NCBI GenBank assembly: GCA_936450465.1
Contig: OW388300.1
Span: 44,176,358 to 44,240,357, forward strand
Length of the DNA stretch: 64,000 nt
Direction of reading: 5' to 3'
From: Gibbula magus
Taxonomy: Eukaryota > Mollusca > Gastropoda > Trochida > Trochidae
In this document: in pieces, positions 15,401 through 30,400 of the stretch
Layout: each line of letters starts with the position of its first letter
Numbering within the stretch: position 1 is the stretch's first letter
The notes under the pieces: model-generated
What the model saw: the letters and a program-made list of their open reading frames with translations, nothing else
Told to the model about the DNA's origin: nothing
The model's database searches: none
Made by a program: the position numbers and the translations under genes

Positions 15401-18400
15401 TTACTGAGGCTTTAGAACTTTGTTTTTATAACTGAGGCTCTCATTTCCTTGAGTAAGCACATTTGACAATGACCATGATATATCAAACTCATTCGGATAT
15501 ATAAAATACATACTATACCAAAACTGTTCGCGATAAGAAGTATCCAAACTAAATTGTTGATAAAATGAGCCTCCTATAAGCTACAGTGACTATAACCTTA
15601 ACCATAATGATCCTGAGTGGAGATAAATGTTTGGTTAACATTAACGATATGGTTGCAGTTTGCTAAGGCCGTCAACATAATATGAAGTCTGTCCATTTTC
15701 AACAGATATAATAATATAATATGTATAAATATGTTTTCCTTTGAAAATATCATGTTCATCTCATATTGTGAAGTATATATATTCTTCTCGAGCTACAGAT
15801 AACCTTTATCTTTCGATCGATAATTAAAGAATGGAATAATCTTTCTTTTCATATGTCACACACACATGGAGATATATATATATATATATATAACAAAATT
15901 CAGTTCAAACTAGTAGAACACTCAGGTCTCATATAGAAAAATACAACTGTCGAAGAAATCACGATGATTTAATCATTATGAACAATCATCCTTTCGACCA
16001 TTGCGGGTCACATCAGGTGAATTAATTAATAATTAATTCTCGATGTTGCCTGATGTGGGATGTGAGAAACTAAAGCAATCATACGGCAGTTCACGAAGAC
16101 CCCCAGGACATACACCAGCAGATGCATTAAGTAAATGTAAAATATGACAGGATATATGGTTAGTTATGGGTCATTCAATGGCTTTTTAAATTGCCTGAAC
16201 ACTTGTTTCTAACACATGGAAAGAAAGAAGATACATTTTTGAAATATTACGTTTCAGTGGTAACTAGATGCCCTGTTGACATGCAGACATCAGGACCTGC
16301 TTCTGATCTACCTGATGGTATTGAAAACATAATAAGTGATGATGACAATACAACAGCCGGAGGAGTGTTTAATGTAGGAGATGTTGGAAAAATAATTGAT
16401 ACTCCTCCTGGTGTGATTCTTTATGAAGAACCTAAAGCAGATGAACCGCCAATTGATGAGGTAATGAAAAAGTATTTACTTTGTTTATATTTATCGTTAA
16501 CTGTTTCTTTAAAATGAGATCTTGTGTATACAATGAAAGATGCGTAAACTATGATATTTCTTTTCATTCACCAGGTTACAAAGGAAGATGGGCCACTTTA
16601 TGTTTTAAAGAAGGATGGTGACCCTGAACCCGTTGTTAAAGTCGGTATGTATTGCGTGTGTTGCTTGTAAATATAGCAGTTTGAAATGATAATTAAAATT
16701 CCTATGTCATTTGCTGTTGTATGTCTATTGCCTTTCTATTTAAAGGTTAACTATAACACTAACATCAAGTGTCAATGCACGTTTTGTGAAATGAGTTTAT
16801 TTTACAGGTTCCATTCCATTGACTGCAACTGAAACATTCTCTTTGCCTGACGGCAGAAAGATAATAAAGTATGATACATCCAGCGTCACTGACATTATCA
16901 GCATTGAAAGTGGTGTCCCACTGTCACCAGTGCAAGGACAGGTAAGAAAATGAGGATTTATGCTTTTGGCGTGTTGTGTTATTAAAAGTAAATCCTAAAA
17001 GCCATAGTCCTTATTGCTATTGGCATGTTTATTATTTTTGGTATACCATAGATGTTGTACCAAAGATACATCAAACATTACATCATGATAGCCCTTGCTA
17101 TGGAATCAGCACATACATTAATGGCCCAGAACGACCAAAATATCTCATGTTTCACGTGGTACAATATTTCAACAAGCTTTTAGAGACTTGCCACGTTTTG
17201 AAGATGGACAATAACAAAGCAGCAAAAAGTAATTCATGGCAATTTCAAAAGATACGTTGTTTTGGCGCCTTATCAAAGACTTCATGCACCTTTAAAAAGT
17301 ATCTTCTTCGCAGATATGTACATTAGAGATCTCACATTTGCACATTATATAGCCGAATACATGTTTGCACGTACGTGTATACTTCCATGTACATGCAAAC
17401 CCATAATGTCAAGCATCAGAGTCCCAAACAACTAAAGCTTAACTCTTAGTTGAGCTTTGTTGAGTTGATTCTATGACTTAAAAGGTTTATGTATGTCATT
17501 TAGATCCTTGATTGTAGAGGAGTGGAAGCTCCGACCCAGCGTCTGTTGGTGATCTACTAAAAATGGCTACATCTAATATCCATACACACTTTATATTATT
17601 TCAAAAATTCAAATTCATCTACAACCTCATTTTGCACTTTTAAACACGTATTTCTTTCATCTTGATGTTGTTATAATTGTGCTAACGAAGTTCACTGCAA
17701 AAGGATAATTTCACCGTTTCATGTTTCTTTTAAGCATTTGACTCCAAAGTAAATCTGGCTATTTAAGGCCTTTACACACTCACTGACAACATTTCTCCTT
17801 TCTTTTTGTTTTCATAATGTTAAGGATGTTTCTTCCAATGACTACATGAAACTCGAGGTGTGCTGAGTCATCTTATTCCCACTTACGACTATATTTAAGT
17901 TGCATATTGAAATAATCCCTTCATAAGAACAAAGATGAAAATGAAAGGAAACTACTACGAAAGGTGAATCTTTGGTGGAAATTTACTATTCAACTTTGGA
18001 GGTTATCCAAATTGTGCATCTTGTGTAATTTGGCTGATTGTCTTTTTTAATTCAGATGAAATTGTCTTAGATATAGTTTTAAAATATTGTTTCATTTTAG
18101 GATGGAAATTTCACACCGACAGGGGATAATGTGTATGCCTTTGGACCAATCAGTGATGTTCAAAACCTTCAAGTCCAGGAATGTTTGGAAACCACTGCAG
18201 GTATGCATCTTTTCATCAAGACATTATTGATAACTGTTATGAACATAACTTTAAATGAAAGGACCAAGTGTCAATTGAGAGTGCATTAAAGTCATTCTCA
18301 TCGACTGATATTAAATTGAAACTCGTATCTAAGTTTTGGATGTTAATTACTAAAGCAATTTTATTTCAACACCATCAGCCACACCCAGTGTAACACCATC

Positions 18401-21400
18401 AGCCACACCCAGTGTAACACCCAGTGTAACACCATCAGCCACACCCAGTGTAACACCATCAGCCACACCCAGTGGAACGCCATCAGTGACTCCCAGCGTT
18501 ACACCAGCAGTGACCCCAGGAGAAACAACAGCAGGTAGATAAATAGAAGATATTAAACGACCTTGCATTTAATACCATTTTTTTAAACGGGTTAATAATG
18601 ATTTTTGTATTAAAGCAAGTTTGATACAAAATCATTCACGAGTTTATTTAACAATATATTATATGGAAGGTAGTTTATAATTTTTGTTGATTACTTGACT
18701 ACTATGAAACACACATTTTTAGTTGACCATTTCTTTGTTTTATTCAAGAATGCCACTCAAAGAAATTTCCATTTATACCTTGTTAATGAGACACTCAATT
18801 ACTGAGGCTTTAGAACTTTGTTTTTATAACTGAGGCTCTCATTTCCTTGAGTAAGCACATTTGACAATGACCATGATATATCAAACTCATTCGGATATAT
18901 AAAATACATACTATACCAAAACTGTTCGCGATAAGAAGTATCCAAACTAAATTGTTGATAAAATGAGCCTCCTATAAGCTACAGTGACTATAACCTTAAC
19001 CATAATGATCCTGAGTGGAGATAAATGTTTGGTTAACATTAACGATATGGTTGCAGTTTGCTAAGGCCGTCAACATAATATGAAGTCTGTCCATTTTCAA
19101 CAGATATAATAATATAATATGTATAAATATGTTTTCCTTTGAAAATATCATGTTCATCTCATATTGTGAAGTATATATATTCTTCTCGAGCTACAGATAA
19201 CCTTTATCTTTCGATCGATAATTAAAGAATGGAATAATCTTTCTTTTCATATGTCACACACACATGGAGATATATATATATATATATAACAAAATTCAGT
19301 TCAAACTAGTAGAACACTCAGGTCTCATATAGAAAAATACAACTGTCGAAGAAATCACGATGATTTAATCATTATGAACAATCATCCTTTCGACCATTGC
19401 GGGTCACATCAGGTGAATTAATTAATAATTAATTCTCGATGTTGCCTGATGTGGGATGTGAGAAACTAAAGCAATCATACGGCAGTTCACGAAGACCCCC
19501 AGGACATACACCAGCAGATGCATTAAGTAAATGTAAAATATGACAGGATATATGGTTAGTTATGGGTCATTCAATGGCTTTTTAAATTGCCTGAACACTT
19601 GTTTCTAACACATGGAAAGAAAGAAGATACATTTTTGAAATATTACGTTTCAGTGGTAACTAGATGCCCTGTTGACATGCAGACATCAGGACCTGCTTCT
19701 GATCTACCTGATGGTATTGAAAACATAATAAGTGATGATGACAATACAACAGCCGGAGGAGTGTTTAATGTAGGAGATGTTGGAAAAATAATTGATACTC
19801 CTCCTGGTGTGATTCTTTATGAAGAACCTAAAGCAGATGAACCGCCAATTGATGAGGTAATGAAAAAGTATTTACTTTGTTTATATTTATCGTTAACTGT
19901 TTCTTTAAAATGAGATCTTGTGTATACAATGAAAGATGCGTAAACTATGATATTTCTTTTCATTCACCAGGTTACAAAGGAAGATGGGCCACTTTATGTT
20001 TTAAAGAAGGATGGTGACCCTGAACCCGTTGTTAAAGTCGGTATGTATTGCGTGTGTTGCTTGTAAATATAGCAGTTTGAAATGATAATTAAAATTCCTA
20101 TGTCATTTGCTGTTGTATGTCTATTGCCTTTCTATTTAAAGGTTAACTATAACACTAACATCAAGTGTCAATGCACGTTTTGTGAAATGAGTTTATTTTA
20201 CAGGTTCCATTCCATTGACTGCAACTGAAACATTCTCTTTGCCTGACGGCAGAAAGATAATAAAGTATGATACATCCAGCGTCACTGACATTATCAGCAT
20301 TGAAAGTGGTGTCCCACTGTCACCAGTGCAAGGACAGGTAAGAAAATGAGGATTTATGCTTTTGGCGTGTTGTGTTATTAAAAGTAAATCCTAAAAGCCA
20401 TAGTCCTTATTGCTATTGGCATGTTTATTATTTTTGGTATACCATAGATGCTGTACCAAAGATACATCAAACATTACATCATGATAGCCCTTGCTATGGA
20501 ATCAGCACATACATTAATGGCCCAGAACGACCAAAATATCTCATGTTTCACGTGGTACAATATTTCAACAAGCTTTTAGAGACTTGCCACGTTTTGAAGA
20601 TGGACAATAACAAAGCAGCAAAAAGTAATTCATGGCAATTTCAAAAGATACGTTGTTTTGGCGCCTTATCAAAGACTTCATGCACCTTTAAAAAGTATCT
20701 TCTTCGCAGATATGTACATTAGAGATCTCACATTTGCACATTATATAGCCGAATACATGTTTGCACGTACGTGTATACTTCCATGTACATGCAAACCCAT
20801 AATGTCAAGCATCAGAGTCCCAAACAACTAAAGCTTAACTCTTAGTTGAGCTTTGTTGAGTTGATTCTATGACTTAAAAGGTTTATGTATGTCATTTAGA
20901 TCCTTGATTGTAGAGGAGTGGAAGCTCCGACCCAGCGTCTGTTGGTGATCTACTAAAAATGGCTACATCTAATATCCATACACACTTTATATTATTTCAA
21001 AAATTCAAATTCATCTACAACCTCATTTTGCACTTTTAAACACGTATTTCTTTCATCTTGATGTTGTTATAATTGTGCTAACGAAGTTCACTGCAAAAGG
21101 ATAATTTCACCGTTTCATGTTTCTTTTAAGCATTTGACTCCAAAGTAAATCTGGCTATTTAAGGCCTTTACACACTCACTGACAACATTTCTCCTTTCTT
21201 TTTGTTTTCATAATGTTAAGGATGTTTCTTCCAATGACTACATGAAACTCGAGGTGTGCTGAGTCATCTTATTCCCACTTACGACTATATTTAAGTTGCA
21301 TATTGAAATAATCCCTTCATAAGAACAAAGATGAAAATGAAAGGAAACTACTACGAAAGGTGAATCTTTGGTGGAAATTTACTATTCAACTTTGGAGGTT

Positions 21401-24400
21401 ATCCAAATTGTGCATCTTGTGTAATTTGGCTGATTGTCTTTTTTAATTCAGATGAAATTGTCTTAGATATAGTTTTAAAATATTGTTTCATTTTAGGATG
21501 GAAATTTCACACCGACAGGGGATAATGTGTATGCCTTTGGACCAATCAGTGATGTTCAAAACCTTCAAGTCCAGGAATGTTTGGAAACCACTGCAGGTAT
21601 GCATCTTTTCATCAAGACATGATTGATAACTGTTATGAACATAACTTTAAATGAAAGGACCAAGTGTCAATTGAGACTGCATTAAAGTCATTCTCATCGA
21701 CTGATATTAAATTGAAACTCGTATCTAAGTTTTGATGTTGATTACTAAAGCAATTTTATTTCAACACCATCAGCCACACCCAGTGTAACACCATCAGCCA
21801 CACCCAGTGGAACACCATCCGCCACACCCAGTGTAACACCATCAGCCACACCCAGTGGAACGCCATCAGTGACTCCCAGCGTTACACCAGCAGTGACCCC
21901 AGGAGAAACAACAGCAGGTAGATAAATAGAAGATATTAAACGACCTTAAACGGGTTAATAATGATTTTGTATTAATGCAAGTTTGATACAAAATCATTCA
22001 CGAGTTTCTTTTACAAAACATGTATATTATATTGACGGGAGTTTATAATTTTTCTTGATAACTTGCCCAAATTAATCAATCAAAATTGTCGACAGTGTGA
22101 TGAAACTAACAATTACGTGAGTCATGTACCATTGTAAAGGCGGTACAACCATTGTGACGTCATATTTGTACAATATTATGACGCCATACTTACAGCAGTA
22201 TTACACTGGTTAAAATTGTTGTATAATTATTAAGCGTAAGACAGCTCATGTTATTGTACCATTTAAATTAGCCTTTTTTCAAATTCTGTGACAACTTTAA
22301 AATCATTGAATCTTCAACCCGATATAATGGTTGTGTCAGATGAGTTACAGAACCCATAGCACATAGAAAGCATTTAAATATGTAATTTATAAGCACTTTT
22401 TTAGATCTAAATTCGAGTATAGGAAAATCCATATTGTCAATTATGTTCATATAAAGTTCATGTATATAGACATGTCAAATATCAGCGAAGCATTCACCCC
22501 TAAATGACCCATCTTTCTTTTTTGTAGAAGTCTGTGTTGATGGAAACGAAGAAGATATACCCCTCGGCAATAATGTCCTTAATCCCGATGACACAACAAA
22601 TGGCAACTTAATATCAGTGCAAATAGGTGGGCGGATAGTAGGCATCTTGAATGCACCATCCGAAGCTTTGTTCTTTGAAATTGGAAACCAAGTCACAACA
22701 GTGAGTAATTCAAATAATTATCTGCCTGACAAATATTGTGGTTGTAAATGACAATACTTTCATCTGATGTGCTGAATCCTTATTGTTATTGGCGTGTTTT
22801 TTGTTGTTGTTATTATTATTGTACCGATTTTGTGGACAACATTCAGCCGAAACGGCTGGAGCAAATGCAACCAAACTTTACATGATAATAGCCCTTATTG
22901 TGGAATAGAACTGCGAAGCTTTTGGGACAAATCGGCCTGTCTAATAAAGATCCAGTACGAATCTAAACTTTGATTTTTAACATTTGACAATTTTTCAAAA
23001 TGCAGCTACAGACTTGCAATTTTGTTTCAAAGACAATGACAATGCGAACAGAAAAGTTAACCATGACAAAATCGTATTGTCACATGGTTTCTCCGCCATA
23101 TTGAATTTTCGCACTTTTGATAATTTCCCGACCCCATGCACCTTTGACAATCTTCTTCTCTGAAGATACCAGCAGTAGAAAGCTCATAGTTACACATAAT
23201 GCAGCTGAAGCATTGTATATTATAATTTGCTCATTGCAGCCGCCAATTACTAATACTTTTGCACAGTATGCAGTATGGCTATTTATGAAAAGTGCAAACT
23301 TCAAGGGGACATTACTCGAATACCTACACATCAAATTTTTGGATTTTTTTAGGAGAGTAAGATTGGACTATTGTCTTTATGAATCAATAATAAAATCGCT
23401 CGCGAACAGTCATTTCTGGTCAAAATAGAGACAAACTTTAACATGGACAAATTTTCAAAATCCACAGAGAGACGCAATAACAATATGAGCAAAACAGTAA
23501 ATCATGACAAAGTTGTAGCTCTCTTGGTTTAGCCGCCATATTGATTGTCTTTGATTTGACATGTACATATTGGGTACCAATAATCCTTAGGACATGCTAG
23601 AAACTTGCAACTTGTTTTAAAATATTCGCAATTACATTGAAAAGATGTCTTAGTTCAATGTATTTCAAATAATTGAATCATGTATGCGCTGAATCCTTTT
23701 GTTGTCGCTTGCGACTATATTTTCAACTTTTCAATACAAGATGTTTTGATTTATATTTTTTTGAAAAGCACATTATTTATAAACTAATAAAGTTTTTGCT
23801 GCTTGAATACAGTAGTTAATTTTTATAGACGTTCTCAAGCAGTGCAAACTTTTGATTGTACAACAAAAGCGCAAGTCAATGATTGTGTTGACAACCATTT
23901 ATTCACTATTTAAGTATGTTTAGCTATTTGGCAGCAAATTGTTCCCGTTTGGGGGCACTTAATGTAGATTTGTCCAAAAGTATCGAATCTTTATGATTTA
24001 GGTTGTTTATGATCTTTAAAACCCATAGGGTTAAAATAACAGAGTTAATATTATTGATATGAGCACATGTACACATATCACGTTTGCCAAGCAACCATTG
24101 TCTCACCGCGACTTCCTGTATTTTGTCGTCTGTGACGTCATGAAACGATTGTTTGAAAAGGGGGTCGTTTTTTGACTGATTTTACGCGAATGAAAAGGAA
24201 TAGAATGGGTAATAAAAAGTGTGCCATATGACTTTTACGAAACTCACTCGCGCTCAGGCAATACAAAAATTCACACTCGTTTCGTAAAAGTCATATGACA
24301 CACTTCCTTGGATAATAATCTTTATTCATGTTACATGTCATGTCATGCCATTCACTACTTACAAAAAATTTGATTTAAAGGGTGATGACCGAGACGGTCC

Positions 24401-27400
24401 TGTGTTGGTTAAAAACGAGAGTCCAGAGGATAGTCAAGAGAGTCAAGAAAATGGTGTTACCTTTTACAAGAATGGATTATTGGCCATAGTATATCCTGAC
24501 AATAACGGCAATCTTCCATACACGGGCAATGGCAACAGTACAATGCAAACACTCATTCCCTTCACCCCTAATGACTTGCCAACTGATGTAAGTATTGGTA
24601 TTCGAATTAATATATCAAGTTCAGCACATTGCTTAGTTGAAACTAAATGTTTAGTTTAAAGATATTGACATTTTTGTCTTCACTTATTCAATAAGAGTAT
24701 ACATGCTTCCTCTTTAGGGTCAAATTTATCTTAAAGTGACCAGTTATCATAGTGTTGGTATAATACATAATTAAAGCAATTGTAGACTGGTGTATTCAGT
24801 CAAAAGCCTCTAAAACTATATAAATGATGTCCTTGATCTTCCAATTTTTACTTAATATTATTCAATAACAAAAATGTTGCAGGCGTTAACTGTAAAGGAA
24901 ATCTTTGGCCCATGCACATTTGAATGTTTAATGATAGTAGAATGGATTTGAGCAGTGTTCAAAATAGCCGAGTATTGAGCTGTCACCATACTCCTGCTAT
25001 GAAGTTGATTGATTGATGATTGTCTTGATACATTTATGTATCTTTAACTAATGTATAATTCATATATATCTTGTTCTTTCTCTCAGGATGGACCAAAACT
25101 GCTATTGGTTGTGGTTCCAGAAGGTGAAAATTCTTCAAGCATGTTAATAAAAATATGCGAGAAAGGTACGATATGAGCACTTTATTTACCTTTTTTGATA
25201 AAAATCCTCTTTTTAGCTCATCAAGCTGAAAAGTCCCAATGGGTTTATGGCATTGCAGGGCATGGCGTCCGTCCGTCTGTCCATAAACTGTTCTATATTT
25301 AGACTTCATCTCCAAAACTAATGACTCTATGGTGAATTTTAGATTTCCTAACATTGTGGCCCCAAATATAGGTCACAGGGGTCGTGATCTAAAAAGTTAT
25401 TTTCATTTTCTTCTTGAGTGCTGACTCCTTGAGGAGGATTCTAATCGTAGAGTTGTTGACCCTGTGACCCCAAATATTGGTTAGTTATGATATTAAACAA
25501 ACTTGTATTATCATCTTCTTCTCCTGTACCAAAGCACTAGAAAGCTGAAATGTTGTGTACAGACTTTTTGGCCAATGGAGATTCTACGTTGTAGATTTGA
25601 TGACCCTGTAACCCCAAATATGAGTCATGGCCTGAAAAACCTATTGTAATGAACTTTGACCATTACTCTGAACTGTTTTGTGCTCTTCAGTCAATAAAGA
25701 TACTGAGGGAAGTAAAAGAATGAAAAGAAAGAAGGAAAGAAAGTGAAGTTGGATTTAGAATTGAGGGTCTTACAAAAATTATAAGTAGTAGTTATTTTGT
25801 AAAACCATCTTTTTGTGACTCAAATCACATTTGTTATGAGTAATTATTAATTAGTAAGTTTATTCCATGATGTAATTCTTTAAGTACAAAAGTAATATTT
25901 CAAAGACTTTTTTCAGAATGTTGTATTTAATGTAATTAAAGGTTCTTTAAAATTTAAGAGTGAAATATGGAGTTTTGGAGTATCATTTGGTGTTATGTAA
26001 TTAATTTGAAAGCCGTTCTTGTGATAAAGTTTGTTTACGTTTTGAATGAGAATTTTCAGTTAAAGTAAATTTGGTATATATTAGCAGCCAGTCCGTTTAC
26101 ATTTCCAAGAAGGTTTTAAGACCTCATATACATAACTTCCTACTTAAACCCCTGGGGAATTATTTTGATAAGTTCACATTCAAGATCAAAGGTCAAGGTC
26201 AGGAGATCTGAAATCACTAAACAATCCTTGTAAACACGCGAAAATTGTTTGTGATATGATGATTTTATTTGTTATCTATCAACTATGGAAAAAGACCAAG
26301 TTTTGAAAAGGTTAATGCTAAATCTGTCAAAGGTCAAGGTCGCAATAAGGTCACGACTAAACTCATTAATGCCGACAGCTAATTACCAGTTAAACATCGG
26401 GTCGCCTCTCTTACCAGTTATGCCTCGCCATCTTCGATTTAGCGAGAGAGAAACTAGCCTTGATGGACTGTTGTGCATAACAATCAAAAGTGGACAGGAA
26501 GTGAATGGGACAAACCGATTATAAATTAGGATAGGTTTGTTAAACTTAAAATCCGGAAAGATATGTATCTAAGTAACGTGCAAATGTGAACCTTGTGATG
26601 CTCGGTTTATTTACCCAAATGTATATTTATGCATGGTACTTTTACTTTATGTGTACTTCTCTTCTGGAAAAGGTATATTAAACAGTGTCTACTACAATCG
26701 GTTCTAATGTCTGTATCGCTTGTAACTGTTTGGTACCTAGTACATTTACAAGTCTGTATAAATGAGACAATTCATATGTACGAGATGAGACAATAACTTC
26801 CCTTTCCATTTTACAATTAGGGGAATAAATATTATTGTCAAGACTAAACCATGATACCTTTCCCGAAAAGAACATTTTATGACTCGGCTGTCCAATAGTG
26901 TCCCTATTCATATGCATGGTGACCAATCATGAAGTACTTTAACAAGACTGACATGTTACGAGGCGTAGCCTAAATTTCTGAATAACATGTGGTCACAGGT
27001 TTGTGTATTTTAATTAGACATGAATAGACTGTTTGGCAAGTTTATTTGTTGACTACAACACTGGTAAAGCATAAACAATGTTAGCATTAGGCGACAAAGG
27101 ACATACATGATTATTGCATGAATAAAATGAAGTATAGGTGAAATCTGATAGTTAAGTCACCCTCCATTATCATTGTAAGGTCGAATGTAGTGAAGCATTT
27201 ATACACACGGCAGTCTCAGAATAACGTGTTAATAAATACGATAACAACACATAATCAATTTATTCCTACAAGTAACAAATTTGTGTGATAATCTTATATT
27301 GTTTCATAAGATCCTTGCATTTTAAATTCAAGATGCTTAGATTGGGAGCCTTTTATTTTCGTGTGACAATAATTGATAAGTCAATACGTCACATGGTCAA

Positions 27401-30400
27401 ACCGATTTTCGTCATTGTGGTACTGTCAAAATACTAAAAAAAATGCAACGAATTTTATGAATGTGATTAAAGAATATTGTATTTATCTCTACCGATGACA
27501 GAGAACCACAAAGCTAAATTTATTTAAACATCTCCAGTAATCCACTTTCTAAATCAATCAGTCAATCAGTCCATCAATATTTATTCCTACAAATGAGCAT
27601 TGGTGGTACAGGAACAGTACACAAATACATATGACATAAATGCCAAAAAATGTGGCAGTCACTTGGTTGGTTGTTAAATCATTATTCTGTGTTAATAGTG
27701 TTATTGAAAATTCTAATAAAACATGACAAATGTTGAATAGTCTTTTTACGGTAAACAAAAGTTTACAAGAATTTTACACAAATTTAGCAATGTGTTCATT
27801 TCCAAAATGTAGTCTGAACCTGTGATAATTGAGATATCTGTCGCCGTGAGAGGGTCACATGATTTGGCATGGTCGCCAGCTTGAAAGAGAAATATTGAAA
27901 ACGGGGACTAATGATGTGTATATACTAACTTATTACATTATGCTCACTTACATTCACTTCATGCATATTTTTTTTGTAATAGACACGTGCAATGAACGAT
28001 TTCAGACATGTATATAAAAAAAAGAACGGGTTTTCTTCAATAAAACAGTGAGAACGCATATGCGTCTTACGCTGACTTTGAGATGCTTTCAGCTGACGCA
28101 TATATATGTCACCCGCTAAATAAGAGATGCTTTTTGCTGTTGAATATATGCGACATTTGCTGTGAGGAGCTGATTTATTTGTCGCATGTAAGCGGCACTT
28201 GGCATGCCTTCGTGAATATGCCTTGTATTAACTATTAACACTTCGGATCTTTACTCTTTACATGATTGTTATACACAATGAAAGGTGATCATTGTGTGAC
28301 CTTCAAAGTCAAGATCACGAGATATGAATTAAGGCCATGTTTAACCTTTGATAACATTTTGAAATCAGAACTAGGTTTTAAGAACAAACTCGTGTGAAGT
28401 GGCCTTAGTGATCATTCAACTTGTTTCTACTGACTTCAATTATAATCGTAATTGTGTGAATTCAGCCCAGTGATAGTCATATGATCTGAATGGCACTAGT
28501 TGTAAATGCCATTTAATGTACATTGTCTTTTTAGTTATATTCATCTTAAATAATTCCCATTTTATTATGACTTTAGAGGGCAGAACAGGGAAAGGCAAGG
28601 ACCTCAGTTTCGGGACTGCTCTCCTTTTGCGGTGTCCAGCATATGTTAAACTAGTTTCTTATGAGTTTACACTGTTTAACTGATTTAGTTTTCTATTAAC
28701 ATGGCAGTTTATCTAATTCAATAAGAATTAACATGAAATAGATTTCAATATAAGAGTGATATTTACATTATGACATGACATGACAAAGAGAACTAGTGAA
28801 TACCATATGAACTGAATATTGTGACACGCCACAAAGAAATAAATTAAAGAGGAATTAAAAGATTGTTTATTTTAATTGAAATAAATATTGCTGGTGATAA
28901 GGTTTAATACAAAGGTGTCATATTACTTCGGGCGTTGGCGCTATGTTACAGTCTGTGTATGAGAGTGATTAAGTCTTACACTTACATGTACACTCTGATA
29001 GAATAATTGATTAAAAATTATCACCATTTGACTGAACATTTTAAAGGAGCCTATGAGAAATGGGATTTTCAGACACTGGGGCTTCTTTTCCATTTGTAAT
29101 AAATGTTGATATTTCCATAATACAATAAGAATTAAAACAACATATACATAATTATATAATTATATAATAATACATAATTTGTATAATGAATGTTGAGTAA
29201 TGTGTAACCAATTTTGAATTAAATTAAATGTCTTAGTATTTGATATCTTTATCGTTTCCTTTGACATAATGAGTTACATAAATCCTCGTGAGCTTCAGAG
29301 CCAATGGCGCTATTTTTGGACATATATAACGGATTTAGAAAACATAGAATTAAGGTAAATTGTTTGTTTAATGCAATATTATCCACATTTATAAATTTTG
29401 ATGAAAATTAATGATACACTTTTAAATCATTATAATGTAATTTTCCAAATTTTGAATATAAAATTAAGTTATCTCTTTCAATATTTTAGAAATCTATGTG
29501 CATCCCTAAAAAAAAAGAAATTGTTTCCACACAACGGGTCTAGGACAAGTGTAGTCTGGAGAACTGTCATTCAGATACTTCCCTGCCATCAAAGACAATC
29601 CCACCCCGAAAACGTTTTGATAATGAAAGTCTTCACATATATTTATTGAGCTTGATAAAGATTATGATGTCAGTAATAATTAGATATCACAGCACATAAT
29701 TGCTTTCTACATAAACATCTTCCATCTGAATGAAAATTGCAAGATTGAGGTGGGAATTGTCCTAGATTATAGTTGTCTGATTGGGGAACATAATAACATC
29801 CATTGGTAAAGCATTATTTCTATGCATGAGCTTTATCAAAATGCCCACGTTTTATTATTACTCTGATGGAATTGCTACTAAGAGCATGACCCTATAGGTC
29901 TGTACAACCTGTGTTCAGGATTGTCCAATGAGAATTGTTCTGGTGGCAGTTTTCCGGGAGGCAATTGAAAACAACCCTTTTCGGACCTAATTACAAGGAT
30001 AACATCATATAATAAATAGAATATCCGTCAATTCTTGACAAATACCATGTCTATCTCATCTCATGAGGTAAAAAAAGTTATATATTTTCACTCGTGGCTG
30101 CACCACTCGTGAAAATATAACCTTTCTACCTCACTCGATGAGATAAACATGGTATTAGTCAAAAAAAGACAGACATCCTCTAAATCTTGTTAATCTTTCA
30201 ACATGGGTTAACAACTTAATATGAATGATATGATAGTGGATTTCTATTGTAAAGTACGTCTGTGTTAGGTTAGTCAACAGTTCATTTAAGAATCCAGATT
30301 TAACCAGGGAACAAGGAAAAAGTAGTATTTCAAATTCAAATATAGCGATTACGTCCTTGTGATGTTATCTATTCATGCATAATGAAAGTGTATTGTTTAA

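Larger units (their letters stand above)
1..22060 (+). repeat. Tandem array 1: 3.37-3.41 kb coding unit, one partial and six complete copies
   Basis: The same point in each unit recurs at 5, 3415, 6799, 10170, 13578, 16976 and 20372, giving periods of 3410, 3384, 3371, 3408, 3398 and 3396 bp. Introns and exons look equally conserved, with only scattered substitutions and length changes, mainly in the (TA)n tract and the PTS exon. The window opens inside an intron of copy 0, so the array continues to the left. At the right edge identity falls from about 21735 and fades by about 22060, as expected for an end copy that escapes homogenisation. Each unit also holds an AT-rich palindrome near 2449-2497 (and equivalents) flanked by a short inverted repeat. 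Confidence 0.97.
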
